DNA of 64,000 bases from contig NC_030998.1 of the NCBI RefSeq assembly GCF_000149955.1, positions 632,699 through 696,698 on the forward strand, given 5' to 3'. The first letter of the stretch is position 1. Each line of letters starts with the position of its first letter. Below the pieces are notes generated by a model that did not search any database, was not told the DNA's origin, and saw only the letters and a program-made list of their open reading frames with translations. This document shows, piece after piece, positions 35,209-46,819 of the stretch. The stretch is from Fusarium oxysporum f. sp. lycopersici 4287. Lineage: Eukaryota; Ascomycota; Sordariomycetes; Hypocreales; Nectriaceae. The position numbers were made by a program, and so were the translations under genes.

Positions 35209-36150
35209 TTTGCTGAGATTGCAGAGCGCGATTGATGGACACCAGAGGCAGAGGCGGTGATGTTTTTACATCATCTCCACGAACACAATGACGTGACCCA
35301 GAAGTCAGATAACAAAGTCGGTGAAAGATATCCGATGTCAATTGATAAGAACGGGATGTCTGTGGCGTCCACTGGTACACCATTCTACTGCAAATGATGG
35401 TTTTTGGATGGCACCCTCAGCTTAGACCCCGCAGCACAATGACATGCATTCCTAGGACTAAACAAGGTTCAGGCGTTGCCGCTCGGACGGTTTGCCCCGA
35501 AGATAAGATGTGGTGTGTTACACCCAGAAACGCTTGGGGCTCGTCATTTGTGAGATGGATAAATCTAGATTCTTCATTGATCGGCGCTTTTTTGGTGTTT
35601 CTGACGATTGGTGCAGCGATTGGTCTTCACGTGCGGCGATCATTGGTCGATGAGCGAATTGTGTACAGCGGCTCATTCGACGTCGCGTAGCTTGAGGAAT
35701 TGATTGGAAAATGTACGGAGCGGAATGCTACAACTTCATCTTCAAAGACAGTAAGCCGTTGCAGTTTGCTAGTATAATTATCCCATTAGATAATCAGTCC
35801 TATTTAAGCCTATGATTCAATTACGACATAAAGTCTTTTAATAAATGTAGAGAATTTTGATAAATGTATATTAAAATTCAGATAACTTTCACATGCTTCA
35901 GCACTTGTGTAAAAGAAGCTTTATTAACAACCAAGACTTGTATTTACTCAGTTGTATACACTAAAGAAGAAGCCCACAATGTGCGAGCAGTACAAACAGA
36001 TTACAGCATCTGAATCTGTCAGTCACATCATACATATAGCCAGCAGGGTCCTTTGATACTGCAACAAATCGATCCGCCTTACTAATACCATCCTGGATGT
36101 CGTCGATGTTTTACCCATGATACCACAAAGGTCACCACTCTAACATTCAG
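35209..36150. other. intergenic, partly AT-rich
   Basis: About 940 bp. The part at about 35740-36010 is clearly AT-rich, with a repeated ATAAATGTA-type word. It abuts the truncated helicase end. No gene recognised. Confidence 0.5.
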
Positions 36151-39137
36151 TTAGCGCCGCGTAGAATCCTCCAAGCGGAAGACGGGGATGCCAGATGCCA
36201 TAAGAAATTTCAGAGGCGAAACGGCACCATCTGCCGCGAAACGGTTATATAAGTTGCCATCGGCATCCTTCTCATCGGTTGTAAGCACCACAGGGTTTTT
36301 ATTAGGGTCGCCAACAAGGAAGCAGGGAAGAAGGGTATTCCCCCAGAGACCGTAGAAGTCGGCCCGGCTCACTTGTATGACGGTTAGCTGTTGGGTACCT
36401 TGTATGGTTGAGGGACTTGACTCACTGCTGCCAGCTTCATCAACTGCAAGGCCTCGGGCAAGAGTTCTCTTCCAATGAGTGATAGGTGAGACTTCAGCAT
36501 CGGAAGGATGCACACAGAGAAAGTCGGCCTGGCACATAATTTCACACAACACATCATCAATATTGGAAACAGCGCCGAGGGTGGCGGCGTATTGCTGCGA
36601 ACTGATCTGCCCAGTCGCCCACTACTTCCGTTAGTACAATCTTAACACTGGGTAACCATCAACAATGGCACTTTACCTGACGTAGATGCAACAGAGTTGG
36701 ACGTGTGTCGATATCGGCCTGGAGATTTACTAGTCCTGGCTTAGAGTCTACGTGGAGCGGTGGTACGGCGTTCGAGCGCAGGACTACCAAGAACCAGTAC
36801 GCTAAAGAAAGATGTAGCTTCCAGTGACTTTCTGGGAAGAACTCACCCCTGCGGGCAGCCCGATCAACATCCTGAGGGTCCCTCAATAGCTGGGTAACGG
36901 CGTTGATTTCGTCGCCAGGCCTGTAAATTCGGATGACAAGGCGATGGTGGCATCTCTCCGCATCGCCCGCAGGCATGACCGTGTTGTATCTTGCGGCTAC
37001 CGCTCGTGCTCTCTGGTCCAAGCGATGCGCAAAAATATCTATCGACGCATGTGAGGGACCAGAACACAGCATCTGGCCGAGCTGAACCTGCATCGCCAGG
37101 GCTGCTGCAGCTCCGAAGGTTGTCTTTCCGGATCCTGGTGGCTGAAGAGATTTACGAGTATCAATCTGCGGTGGATGCGAAGGGAAACGAGGGACTTACG
37201 CCGATGATGAGACCAATGTTGAGCTCACGACCCATCAAATACTCGCGAAAGCGCTTTCTGTGATGGTACCGGCCTCTTCGATGATGCACTGCATTAAGTA
37301 ACGATCATCATACAGTCTGTAACACATACTAGGCAGGGCGCCAATGCTCAAGCCGTTTGTCTTTCTGGATAGCACTTCGTAGAAGCCCGTACCGCGAACA
37401 ACGGCCCTATGCAAATCCATCTGGAACATTACCCTATCGTACGTCTGCCTTTGGTTCGTATTGAGCATATGCGTTGCAATGAGATTTCCCGCACCGTCCA
37501 AAGCCATGCGCCACGCCTGTCGGTTTGTTGGGAGTGCGGATGGCGCAAACATACGCATGTTGTTGACCTTTCTTTCCACTTCTGCCATTCCCGAATCAAA
37601 AACGAGGGAAACGGAGTTCTAGTTCTGTGTTCACTGTGCAAGAGCTTTATCGGCGGTTCGGCGGTTGGGATAGTGGCGGATGAGAATGCGCGGAACGGAG
37701 GCGGCGCGGACGCGTACGATAAGCTCGTGGTCCTGAATCGGATGTGTTCTCAGTTCAGGAGCCGAATTGTTGCTTCCTATGATCTTGCCCGTCCTACGAA
37801 GTGCAATCATCAATTCATGTTCTGAGGCTCGTGAGAAACGTCAACTTACCAGAGAGCTGGCCCAGTATGTCCAGGAGTAGAGATATCATGAATCTTTACT
37901 TTGATGAGAGGATTGCCTGCAGTCAGCCGCAGCCATGCGAGATCATGGAGGTCTCTCCATGCCTTAGGCACAAGGACCACAAGGTGGACGGCATGGCCTT
38001 CTGAGATCACACGAATTGGTGTGACAAAGTATGCAAGTAGTCGCTCTTCGGCAATCTGTAGTTACATAAGGCCTTATTGACGTCGATCGGACGATGTATT
38101 ACATACTAGTTCAGCTTCCCGGTGTACCCAGAGAGTGTCCTGGATAACGCTTTGGTTTATGGCCGTGATGTGCGCGTCGTCGTTGTCATAGCTATCATGT
38201 TCATTAGTCCACGTGGTACTCCAAGTGAAACGGATTAACTGACGCATAACAAGGGGGGAAATCTCCGCCTGTTTTCTTGTCAACGAGGGTCTTCATTTCT
38301 TGAACGTCGGCTGGCTGGCATGGGTAGCCATACGTAAATAGCCCAGGGAGATTTTGGTCCCCCATGCTCTCCCTACATGACGCGATAGGGAGTTCGACGA
38401 TGAAGGAGAAGGCGCGCTGGTGTAGCACCTCGAGAACGACACACCGTTGATCCTCCCGTGGTAATTCACCCACACTTGGAGTTTAGGGTCGGGAGAGTTG
38501 AAATACTCCTTTCTGTAGCCCTCGATCGTTGGATGGGAAGAATCGTCGTCTCACAATAAGGTAGGTGAAACCTTGCCAGTCTTCAACCTTGGGAAATCTG
38601 GTCTGGATCACTGCCGGGACTGGCAGGTGACTGCAGGAAATACTCGCGCGCGGAAACTTTACTGTGATGGTGAAGTCTGATGGAACAGGCTTGTCGCTGC
38701 TGGGATCGTCTGGAATCAAGGGTCAGATGTGCTATATCAGCTGTTCTTGAACTGTCTCTCTTACATGCATAGCACACACCTCTCCCCTCTTTTTCACTTG
38801 TGACCTGGCCAGGATCACGAGGAAAGGTCAGGGTGAACTCAAAGTAAGGATTCACATCCTCCTTGGTGTAGTGGTGCATACGCCGAGCTGCAGCGCCTCC
38901 GGGGGCTGTTTGAGATATCGGCGAGGGGCAGAGTCCAATTCCTGCAGAAGAAATTCCTATTTTTGTCTTTGTCACTGAGAGCCCCCTGGTCGACGAAGTT
39001 TGATTATGTCTTGGAGTGGTGAAAGGTCGGTCTTGATCTGCTTGGCTAGCTCCGGTATTCGCTGCACGATGGGCATGAATAGGAAGCTGTATGCGTGATC
39101 TTTTTGAACTTCCCTGCTTGATCATGGAGACAAATCC
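36151..39137 (-). pseudogene. C-terminally truncated SF1 (UPF1-like) helicase
   Basis: A multi-exon frame enters from the gap at 39138 and runs left. The N-terminal region is of no known family. The Walker A motif GPPGSGKTT is formed across an intron at about 37135-37198. Motif II is VDEAG near 36435 and motif III reads LVGDPNKNP near 36310. The frame stops at 36151 right after GIPVFRLEDSTRR, where family members continue with motif IV and the whole second RecA domain. Motifs IV-VI are therefore missing and nothing like them was seen in the next 450 bp. Apparent frame breaks at about 37590 and 37310 disappear with plausible short introns (53 and 41 nt), so the main defect is the missing C terminus. 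One more break at about 38440-38550 can be closed only with a less typical 102-nt intron. It cannot be a working helicase as it stands, though an expressed short protein is not excluded. Confidence 0.6.
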
Positions 39138-39523
39138 NNNNNNNNNNNNNNNNNNNNNNNNNNNNNNNNNNNNNNNNNNNNNNNNNNNNNNNNNNNNNNN
39201 NNNNNNNNNNNNNNNNNNNNNNNNNNNNNNNNNNNNNNNNNNNNNNNNNNNNNNNNNNNNNNNNNNNNNNNNNNNNNNNNNNNNNNNNNNNNNNNNNNNN
39301 NNNNNNNNNNNNNNNNNNNNNNNNNNNNNNNNNNNNNNNNNNNNNNNNNNNNNNNNNNNNNNNNNNNNNNNNNNNNNNNNNNNNNNNNNNNNNNNNNNNN
39401 NNNNNNNNNNNNNNNNNNNNNNNNNNNNNNNNNNNNNNNNNNNNNNNNNNNNNNNNNNNNNNNNNNNNNNNNNNNNNNNNNNNNNNNNNNNNNNNNNNNN
39501 NNNNNNNNNNNNNNNNNNNNNNN
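39138..39523. other. assembly gap (386 N)
   Basis: Run of N that hides the start of the helicase-like gene. A minus-strand ATG just right of the gap (39547, MDEVECIY) may be its first codon. Confidence 0.99.
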
Positions 39524-40859
39524 ATAAATACACTCGACTTCATCCACTTGTGAGAAGACTATCGGAAACTTGTCTCCGGGGCAGGCAAAAAACCCAAGAC
39601 CTCTACCCTAAGTGAGAATAAAACTTAGGTAAGCTTAGTAAACTTTGACAATCTTAGTATATTTTAGGATTAATTTAGACCAGTGAGTCTTTGAACCCTG
39701 ATCAATGTCAGAAGTCCTTTTGCTCCTTCTGGCCCCGGAAGTAGTTGCTCGTGGTAGTGCAGTTGAGCATATATTGTTTGAGTCTGGTCGGTGTATGTTA
39801 TCGCGAGCGGTCCAATCGAAGGCAGAATAGAGATGCAGAGTATGACCAAGCAGCTTGGAAATAGGTTGACGAATGGCCAAGAGCTCATGCTATGGTTCAA
39901 CCAAGCACGATTGATAGGTTTGAACATCGCGGTAAGAGTGGAAAGTTGGGAATAAAATGGGCTGTCTTGCGACTCCGAGTAATAAGTAAATAAATATTAT
40001 TCATGGTGACATAAATTCAACTTATGTTTGAACTACTATGACCCAGTACACACATGATCCGGTGTTATCTACAGAGCATTACACAGTTCGCCGCTACCCA
40101 TGTTGAGAGAAGGGCCGGATGCAAACTCCAGGTCTCACTTCGATCCCCCTGTTTGTGCTCACTGACACTTTGGAAGGTTACTTAATCCCTTTGAGTCGTG
40201 AAGAGAAATGCCTGAGATGCGTATTGTCAAACCTATGCAGATCGGTCGTCGGTAGGGGGTATATACAGCGACATTGAGTGTGGTCGACAGCCGTCGTGAG
40301 TGGGGCTATTGCAGATCATAGTGCGAGCCTTCGCGTTAGGGCATGTCCCATTATGAACTCTGAGGTGCTCAATCTCTTGGGTGATTGGCGGTGCGCTTCA
40401 TGCGATAGCCTGGACTACAGTTTGCCACTCTCTTGCTACAGCGTGGAGTTCTATCTACTCTCGGAAGCCGCACACAATGTGTGGGCTGGCAATCTCCCAT
40501 GGCTTGACTTGACGACCAACTTGATCCTGGTCGGGGAGTTTTCAACTGGGAAGTTCGAGGACAAGGAAAGAACACATTCCGCTAGCTGTATCAGGGTGGA
40601 CGAAGAACCAAGGCGCAACACCAAGTTGTGCGGGCTAGCTTTGTCTTGTTCAAAATGCACTTCAAGTAATTGTTCAAAGAAAAGCTTCAGTAGCCTCCTC
40701 CGTGCCTGTATTTCGATTCTATCAGAGCAGGGGGGGGAGGCTACGTTCAGTGATTGCGGTCGTTTCAATCTGTGAACATGCTGCGGCGGGCGGAACAAGC
40801 AGAGCCGCTTCCCTGTTTGCAGTTTAATAGATTGCCAGCATCTGTGTGACCACATGTCG
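39524..40859. other. gene-poor region with one doubtful ORF
   Basis: A plus-strand frame of 165 codons (40278-40775) and an overlapping minus-strand frame of 134 codons (40451-40855) compete here. Neither has a recognised motif, though the plus one has clustered cysteines near its end (SCSKCTSSNCSKK). I cannot support either as a gene. Confidence 0.4.
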
Positions 40860-41129
40860 GTAGTCCCCCCCTACGCGTGTGCCAAGTGGCTTGTAAGTCA
40901 GTACACTTGACTTGTGTCCCGTGCGCGATCTTGGGCTGTGTCGTAGAGTGTGCTTCGTTATGGGCTCATGGCCAATCGCTGAAGCTTGCCTCATCTCGTG
41001 GCTGATTTGGTTGCCAGGGCTTTACCGCTCCATCAGACCAATAGACGCTGCAACTCGGTCGTTGTCAATTTCCTTGATCAGATAATTCTCAGATAGAATG
41101 CCTGGAAGCCAAGGCTGACCGGCCAGCTT

Positions 41130-42340
41130 CTGAGCCCTCATCCAAAAGGTGCATGGTGCGACCTGGCAACCTCCTGCCCTCCCTCCGCCACTGGCAGCCT
41201 TCCAGCTTGTTCATCCTCCGAAGCAAAGCCCTAACCACTCGCTACACCTCGTTCTTCCCCGCACAAACCTCCTTCGTATCTCTTAATCTTTGAACGGGAG
41301 CCATCGTCCTCATTTATCACCATATCTTCACTCCACCAAGCCAGCTGTTCGCTGTGCACTCAGTATCATTTTCAACCCTCTCGATCACGCGTCGTCACTG
41401 CCTCAGTGCATGTGGGCTCTCGGCCGCTGACCTGAAGAGCAAGAACCACATCTCGCTCACAGTGAGGAGTCAGGCAATCTCCAGTATGTCCACCGACCCC
41501 CAGAATGGAGAAGCTTCAAGCTGACTGCAACCCAAGTACAAGCCGGCTGCCAAGGCCTCACTCTCCGCAAGCCTCCCCTCCCCTTTCATTTCCTCTCGAT
41601 GCCCTTTGCACTTCACGCCTGTTACCGTGCGATCCATCATCAGATGTCCCAGCACTGAGCCCTGGCTATTGTGACCCTGCACCATGACAAGCCTCATTCA
41701 ACTATCCCTGCTATGCCCTTCGCTTGCAAATGCCCACGCGAATCTCGCGACAAATGGATACCTGTGGGAATTCAGTTGTGGAGCGGACATGGGACAACAC
41801 CTGCCATCAGGATCTTCTCAACCGGCGCGGCTTCCAGGCGGCCTACAACCGAGTGGCCATTCCGGAGCTCCTCGAGCGTCTCAAGCAGGAGAATCACTCT
41901 GGCTCCGAAACTCCAGAGATCCTGCCATCCAGCTGCTCTCGAGAAAGACAAGTGAAACAAGTGAGTTTGCCACTCTTCGATAATTAGCAACATCCTGACC
42001 TTTTCTTGTAGCAACGACATCCTCTTCACCAACCTCCGGTGCGAGATCATGAATACCATCGCCATGAACATAATCATTTCTACCCCCCGTTGCTCAGGTT
42101 TCAGCTCTAGCCAGTGGCCAGTCATCCACAGTGCCCATTTGATTGCTCTACCGGCCAGCAGTTTGGGCTCCCTCCTGTGGCTTCAAACAGCCTTGTTGCA
42201 CAGAGGGATGTTGGGTTCGGCAACCCCAACGGCTTTGGTCGCTTCGACCCTCGCCGAATTGCGGGCGGTCTCAGCCTTGGTAGCTTCATGATCAAGTCTC
42301 CAGCCCTCTTGACAGACAGACAGGCTTGATCCAGGTAGGG
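41130..42340 (+). other. pyrimidine-rich stretch with gene-like remnants
   Basis: The DNA changes character to C-rich, strongly pyrimidine-skewed on the plus strand at about 41160-41400, like a 5-prime leader of a well-expressed fungal gene. An ATG context at 41486 (MSTDPQNGEASS) stops almost at once. Further on, a frame from 41724 encodes RRGFQAAYNRVAIPELLERL and reaches a good GTGAGT donor near 41959 and a CTTGTAG acceptor near 42011. The next open segment (about 42114-42329) contains GFGRFDPRRIAGGLSL. Together these look like exons of a degenerate or heavily mis-spliced gene that I could not assign. Confidence 0.35.
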
Positions 42341-43127
42341 CACTGGAGGCAGGAATCAGCTGTCACGTCCATCAACTCAAAATAACACTCTCAAAAACAC
42401 ACTTCAGGCAGCATACCAACTACCCACACAATAGCCCTGTCTCGGGATCAGGGTGAATTGGGGGTGGTTATGAATAGGGGCCCGCATCGAGCGTGGAATC
42501 GATGTTGGGCCGAATCGAGCGAGGCATCTAACGCTGCCTGCGGGCGAAAGGGTGTTCTCAAAGCTGGGGTAGGTTGGGTGATGAGAACTCGGCGTCGGAT
42601 CAATCCATTTGTATTCTCAGGCTGTTTACAGCGAGATTACCAAGATGAAAGGCCAGGCCACCGAGTACATGACGAGCGTGGTGATTATAAGCTCTAAGCC
42701 ACAGGTCTCAGCTGCAAATAACACATCTAGCTCACAATGATGAGTACATGACGAGTCCGTTCCCATGCATGGAGCCTTTTGTGATGCAATCCAGAGAAAC
42801 AAGTAAGCGTGATGTTTCTACAAGTGATACGATGTTTCTGGCAGATACGCAGAGAAAGAAAAGCGCGTAGTATCCCTGTGAGCCATGGAGATTGAGGCCT
42901 CTTGTGAGTTTGGCTGTCGGATGCTTGCTAGGATTTGGGAGCCTGGGGCGTGGCATGAATCACTCTCATCTCCTTACCGTCAAGATTCACCTTCCGCTTA
43001 AACTCCATTTCCAGCAGACGTTCCACTGAATAACTGTAAGCACAATCTAATTTCGCCTAAAAGGCTGTTTCATCTCACTGACACATGGTGACAACGGTAG
43101 TTAAAGCCAATACATTTCTTTCCTCAC
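42341..43127. other. intergenic
   Basis: No gene supported. A 14-bp direct repeat, GAGTACATGACGAG, occurs at about 42663 and about 42741. Confidence 0.5.
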
Positions 43128-44276
43128 TTATATTTGCACAACAATCCGTCCCTTGAACGCCGCATCCTCATAAATCTCAACAATATCAGGAATCTTCTCA
43201 AACGGCAACACTGTCAAATGCGACCTCACGCCCGCCTCCTCCACGACCTTCATCATCCTCTCCGTCGCCGCTCTCCCCGCCACGTAACTCCCCTTTATCG
43301 TCAACTCTCGAAACACAATCGGCGCCGCGTCGAACTGCCATGGATTCTGAGGAAGACCCAGTATTCCCAGCGTGCCTTTGATCCTCAGGATACTGAGCGC
43401 CCAGCCATTCGCTTCTAACGATGGGGTGCAGACAACCGCTGCTGCGACGCCCTCGCCGTTTGTGAAGTCATAGATGGCTTTTGATGCCGCTGCGATGTCG
43501 GAAGAATCCACAACAAGGTCAGGCTTCAGTGCTGAGTTCTCCACGTCTGATGCTAACTGTCGACCAGCTTCTCTGCTATCCACCGCAACGACCTTGAACC
43601 CTAGCGCTTTTGCGAACTGCACACCCAAGTGCCCGAGTCCACCAATACCCACGATCGCTATTGTCTCCCCTCTGCTCACTCCCGCTGTGGCGCCCTCAAG
43701 ACTTCCCCATACTGTCGCTCCCGCACAAGTGAGCGGCGCAGCTTGCTCAAACGAGATCGAGTCCGGCAGTTTCACGGTTGTCTCCGGGTCAGCAGACGCA
43801 TACTCCGCAAACCCTCCATCGTGCAAGAAGCCAGCTGTTTCTCGGTTATCACAGAATCTGGGATCAAGCTCTTCGCCTCTCCTTTGCGTCAAGCGACATC
43901 CTACACATGAGCTGCAAGCATGCTTGAAGTTGAGGACGCCAACACGATCGCCGACTTTGAGATCGCCTTGGTAGTTGCTACCCAATTTGGCAACAACTCC
44001 AGCTATCTCATGAGATGGTATGAGGCCGATTGGCGCTGGTCTCTCGAACTCGCCTTGCAATGCTTGCAGGTCTGAGTGGCAAAATCCAGCAGCGTGAACC
44101 CGCACGAGAATGTCTGTGTCTCGGATGGAGGGCAGTGGACGCTCCCCAAAGGCATACGGTTTGTTATACTGGGAATTGTCAGCGCTCATTCATTCCGAAT
44201 AATTCTGTGTAGTCATGCTCACCTCCGCGATATACGCCGCTCTCATTCGAGATGGCAATGCAGTGTTGGACGCCAT
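43128..44276 (-). CDS. zinc-dependent alcohol dehydrogenase
   Basis: Two exons give about 364 residues. Exon 1 (ATG at 44276) encodes MASNTALPSRMRAAYIAE. A GTGAGC donor and CCCAG acceptor join it to YNKPYAFGERPLPS, restoring the family N terminus that a single-exon model from 44189 would lose. Catalytic zinc ligands are in GFCHSDL and IPSHE. The structural zinc lobe is CSSCVGC followed 14 residues later by the fourth cysteine (DPRFC), the longer spacing typical of a fungal Adh subfamily. The nucleotide-binding loop is GIGGLGHLG. Cytosolic NAD(P)-dependent oxidation of alcohols or reduction of aldehydes is expected. It is divergent from the amidase, with 384 bp between starts. Confidence 0.94.
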
Positions 44277-44660
44277 CGCGATTGCTTCTCTTCGTTTCAC
44301 AAAGTTCCCCGGTGTCAATCTCGAAAATCAACAACAAGCCTCTCTACTGTTACAAATCCGCAGAACCGATTGCCGTGTTATCTCCCGGCCTGGGCTCTGT
44401 CGCCACCCTACGTTATCCGTCATGTCATGGTGTTGGAGTACCCCAACAGGGATCTTGGGGTAAGTCTCCAGCCATGGTCAAGGTACTCCAACAGCTTGAG
44501 TGGACCACGAAACGGGTTGAGATTAAGAACAATATCCTGAGAAATGGCGGGGTTACTTTATCTATGTTGATAAACTGATAAGTTTACCTCTAGGTTGTGA
44601 TTGTCTTGGCTAGTACGTTTCAACACCTCACGCCATTCCGCCTCGATCGACGCCGCAACC
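44277..44660. promoter_or_regulatory. divergent ADH/amidase promoter with GATA-factor sites
   Basis: Head-to-head intergenic region of 384 bp. HGATAR sites (binding core of fungal AreA/NIT2-type GATA factors), counted on both strands, lie at about 44378, 44558, 44568 and 44576. The last three fall within 24 bp. By base frequency about one would be expected. This suggests nitrogen regulation of one or both genes (inference). Confidence 0.5.
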
Positions 44661-46372
44661 ATGTCTGTTTTCTTCAAAGAGATTCTACCGTATGTTGACT
44701 CTTGAGCCGAATCATCACAGGGCATGAACAAAAACTAATAACTGTTTGCAGTGGTAACCCTGTTCAAGCAGGCGACGTCGAGGCCCTACTCGACCCCATC
44801 AATCTCACCATCCGCCCCGAAGAATCATCAGAATACCAACTCCTCCTCGCAGCTGTTCATGACTGCGCAGAACGTGTCTCCAATCTCCCCGACTATCAGC
44901 CCGTCCCGGATATCGAAAGATTCCCCCGTCAAAACATCCATCTTCCCGAAGAACACGAGCAAAGCTATGGTCATGCCTGGGCGCATCGTTTCATCATCGA
45001 AGGCGACAAGTCTTCGCGCTCTGCATTGGCGGGGAGGTCGGTTTGTCTGAAAGACTGTATCGCTGTAGCTGGTGTGCCGCAGTTCTTTGGAAGCGATGCG
45101 TTTCCCGCTTGGACACCGTCAACTGATGCCACTGTTGTCACGAGAGTCCTTGAAGCAGGGGCTGTGATTACGGGAACAGCGACATGTGAAAACTTCTGCA
45201 ACTCGACATCATCTTTCACAAGCGCCCAAGGAACGATCGATAATCCGCGCAAAGAGGGATATTCCGCTGGTGGTAGTACCTCTGGAGGCGCAGCCCTTGT
45301 CACGGGCGGTCTGGCCGATATAGCAATTGGTACAGATCAAGGAGGCAGTATCCGTGTACCAGCCTCACTATGCGGTTGCGTCGGGTTCAAGCCAACGCAT
45401 GGACTTGTCCCATATACAGGTATCACGAGTGGCGATCAGATTGATGATCATGCCGGACCCCTCGCCCGGACAGTTGACGAAGTTGCTGCTTGCTTGGACG
45501 TCATTGCAGGATACGACGGCATTGACGACCGATCACTTGGTGCACCATCAGCAGGATCTTTCGACTTCTTGGGCTCATTGGCCGGTGCATCCGTCAAGAA
45601 CCTCCGAATCGGCGTTCTGAAAGAAGGCTACAACAATGATCTGGTACAGCCAGGTGTAAAGCAAACCTTTTTCGACACAATAAACCGACTCAAATCTCTC
45701 GGTGCTACTGTCGAAGAGGTTTCGATTCCCCTTCATAAAGAAGGCCCTTCAATATGGACCATCCAGCAACGCATATCCGGCTCGACAGGCATCCTGGGCC
45801 AAGCTAATGGCCGCCGAGGTCTTTACCTGACAGAGTTCGAGCAAGCCCGTCTTCCATGGACATCTTCTGAATTTGAGAAGCTCTTTCCTTCCACCAAGAA
45901 CACTGTCATCAACGGCATCTATCTTTCACGCAATTTCCCCGGTCTCTATGCAAAGACAGTCAACATCGGTCGGCAAATACGCGATGCATACGAAGCAAAG
46001 TTCAAAGAATACGACGTCATCATCATGCCAACAACACCCTTCGTCGCACCGCGTCATGGCTCACGAGAGTCTGTGCTCAAGTCATTCGAGCCGAGCATCG
46101 GGATGACGAATAACACTGCCATCTTCAACGTCACGGGTAATCCCGCTCTGTCGCTTCCTGTTGGTTGGTCAAAGGCTGTTGATGATGAGAGTGTTTTGTT
46201 GCCAGTTGGATTACAGATCGTTGGTGGCCTCTGGCAAGAGAAAAAGGTTCTGAACGTTGCGAAAGCGCTAGAGAGTAGTTTTGACTGGGAGCAGGAGGGA
46301 AAGTCTACAGTTGAAGAGACGGAGGATGTGCTGAACGAGGTCCGACGCGTCAGAGAATCTTCACATCTGTAG
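44661..46372 (+). CDS. amidase signature family enzyme
   Basis: Exon 1 (44661-44689) encodes MSVFFKEILP. A 62-nt intron with donor GTATGT and acceptor TTTGCAG leads to a long second exon; the protein is 549 residues. The Ser-cisSer-Lys catalytic machinery is visible: lysine in GRSVCLKDCIAV, the cis-serine in YSAGGSTSGGAAL, and the nucleophilic serine in GTDQGGSIRVPAS. The downstream CGCVGFKPTHGLV segment is also standard. These enzymes hydrolyse amides to acid and ammonia, with substrates from acetamide and indole-acetamide to half-amides. The sequence does not fix the substrate. It is the centre of the 43-53 kb gene block together with the C2H2 regulator immediately downstream. Confidence 0.95.
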
Positions 46373-46819
46373 AGGCCGGTGTTTGGCGCCTTTAGAAGGA
46401 GCATCACTATATTGTTATGCAGATTACCATTGATCATTTGCCGCGCGTGCTTGTTGAACGCTTTACATGACAAGTTACGGGATTTCGCCTAGACCTTCAG
46501 AATCTCATCTCGTCTTAGTCTAAAGCTGCTAATATCTCTTCGTAATTTTCTCTAGCTTTTGCAATATCGTCGAAACCTCTACGTACCCATCCCCGATCAA
46601 GTTGGCCGTTCTCCGGGATGATATGTGATTAACGCGATACCGTGTTATTTCTGCCCTATTCTGTTAGTTGATTATCTGCCCGCGATGACACCCCAAAGAT
46701 AACGCTATCAGACGCTACTCCAAGCCTGCCCCACCCACGACTCCATGATAAACGATGCACTACCCCATTCGCCCCCTCCGTCACGATTCCACTCCAACTC
46801 TTGGAGTCATTGCTGCAGA
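46373..46819. promoter_or_regulatory. upstream region of the C2H2 regulator
   Basis: A 447-bp region between the amidase stop and the regulator start. HGATAR-type words occur at about 46671, 46698, 46705 and 46746. No other element recognised. Confidence 0.4.

Noticed and set aside
35740..36010. RIP-mutated transposon
   Set aside because: AT-rich but only about 270 bp, with no recognisable transposase, LTR or inverted termini.
37270..37640. Apparent frameshift and in-frame stops in the helicase-like gene
   Set aside because: Plausible 53-nt and 41-nt introns (the second with a perfect GTATGT donor) restore the frame, so I did not count these as disabling mutations.
40278..40775. 165-codon plus-strand frame
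   Set aside because: Competes with a minus-strand frame of similar length, and the codon pattern and cysteines match no family I recognise.
43474..43974. Plus-strand frame opposite the ADH gene
   Set aside because: Antisense shadow of strongly supported coding sequence.
44166..44189. Single-exon start of the ADH
   Set aside because: It lacks the conserved first beta strand. A short upstream exon with good splice sites supplies it.
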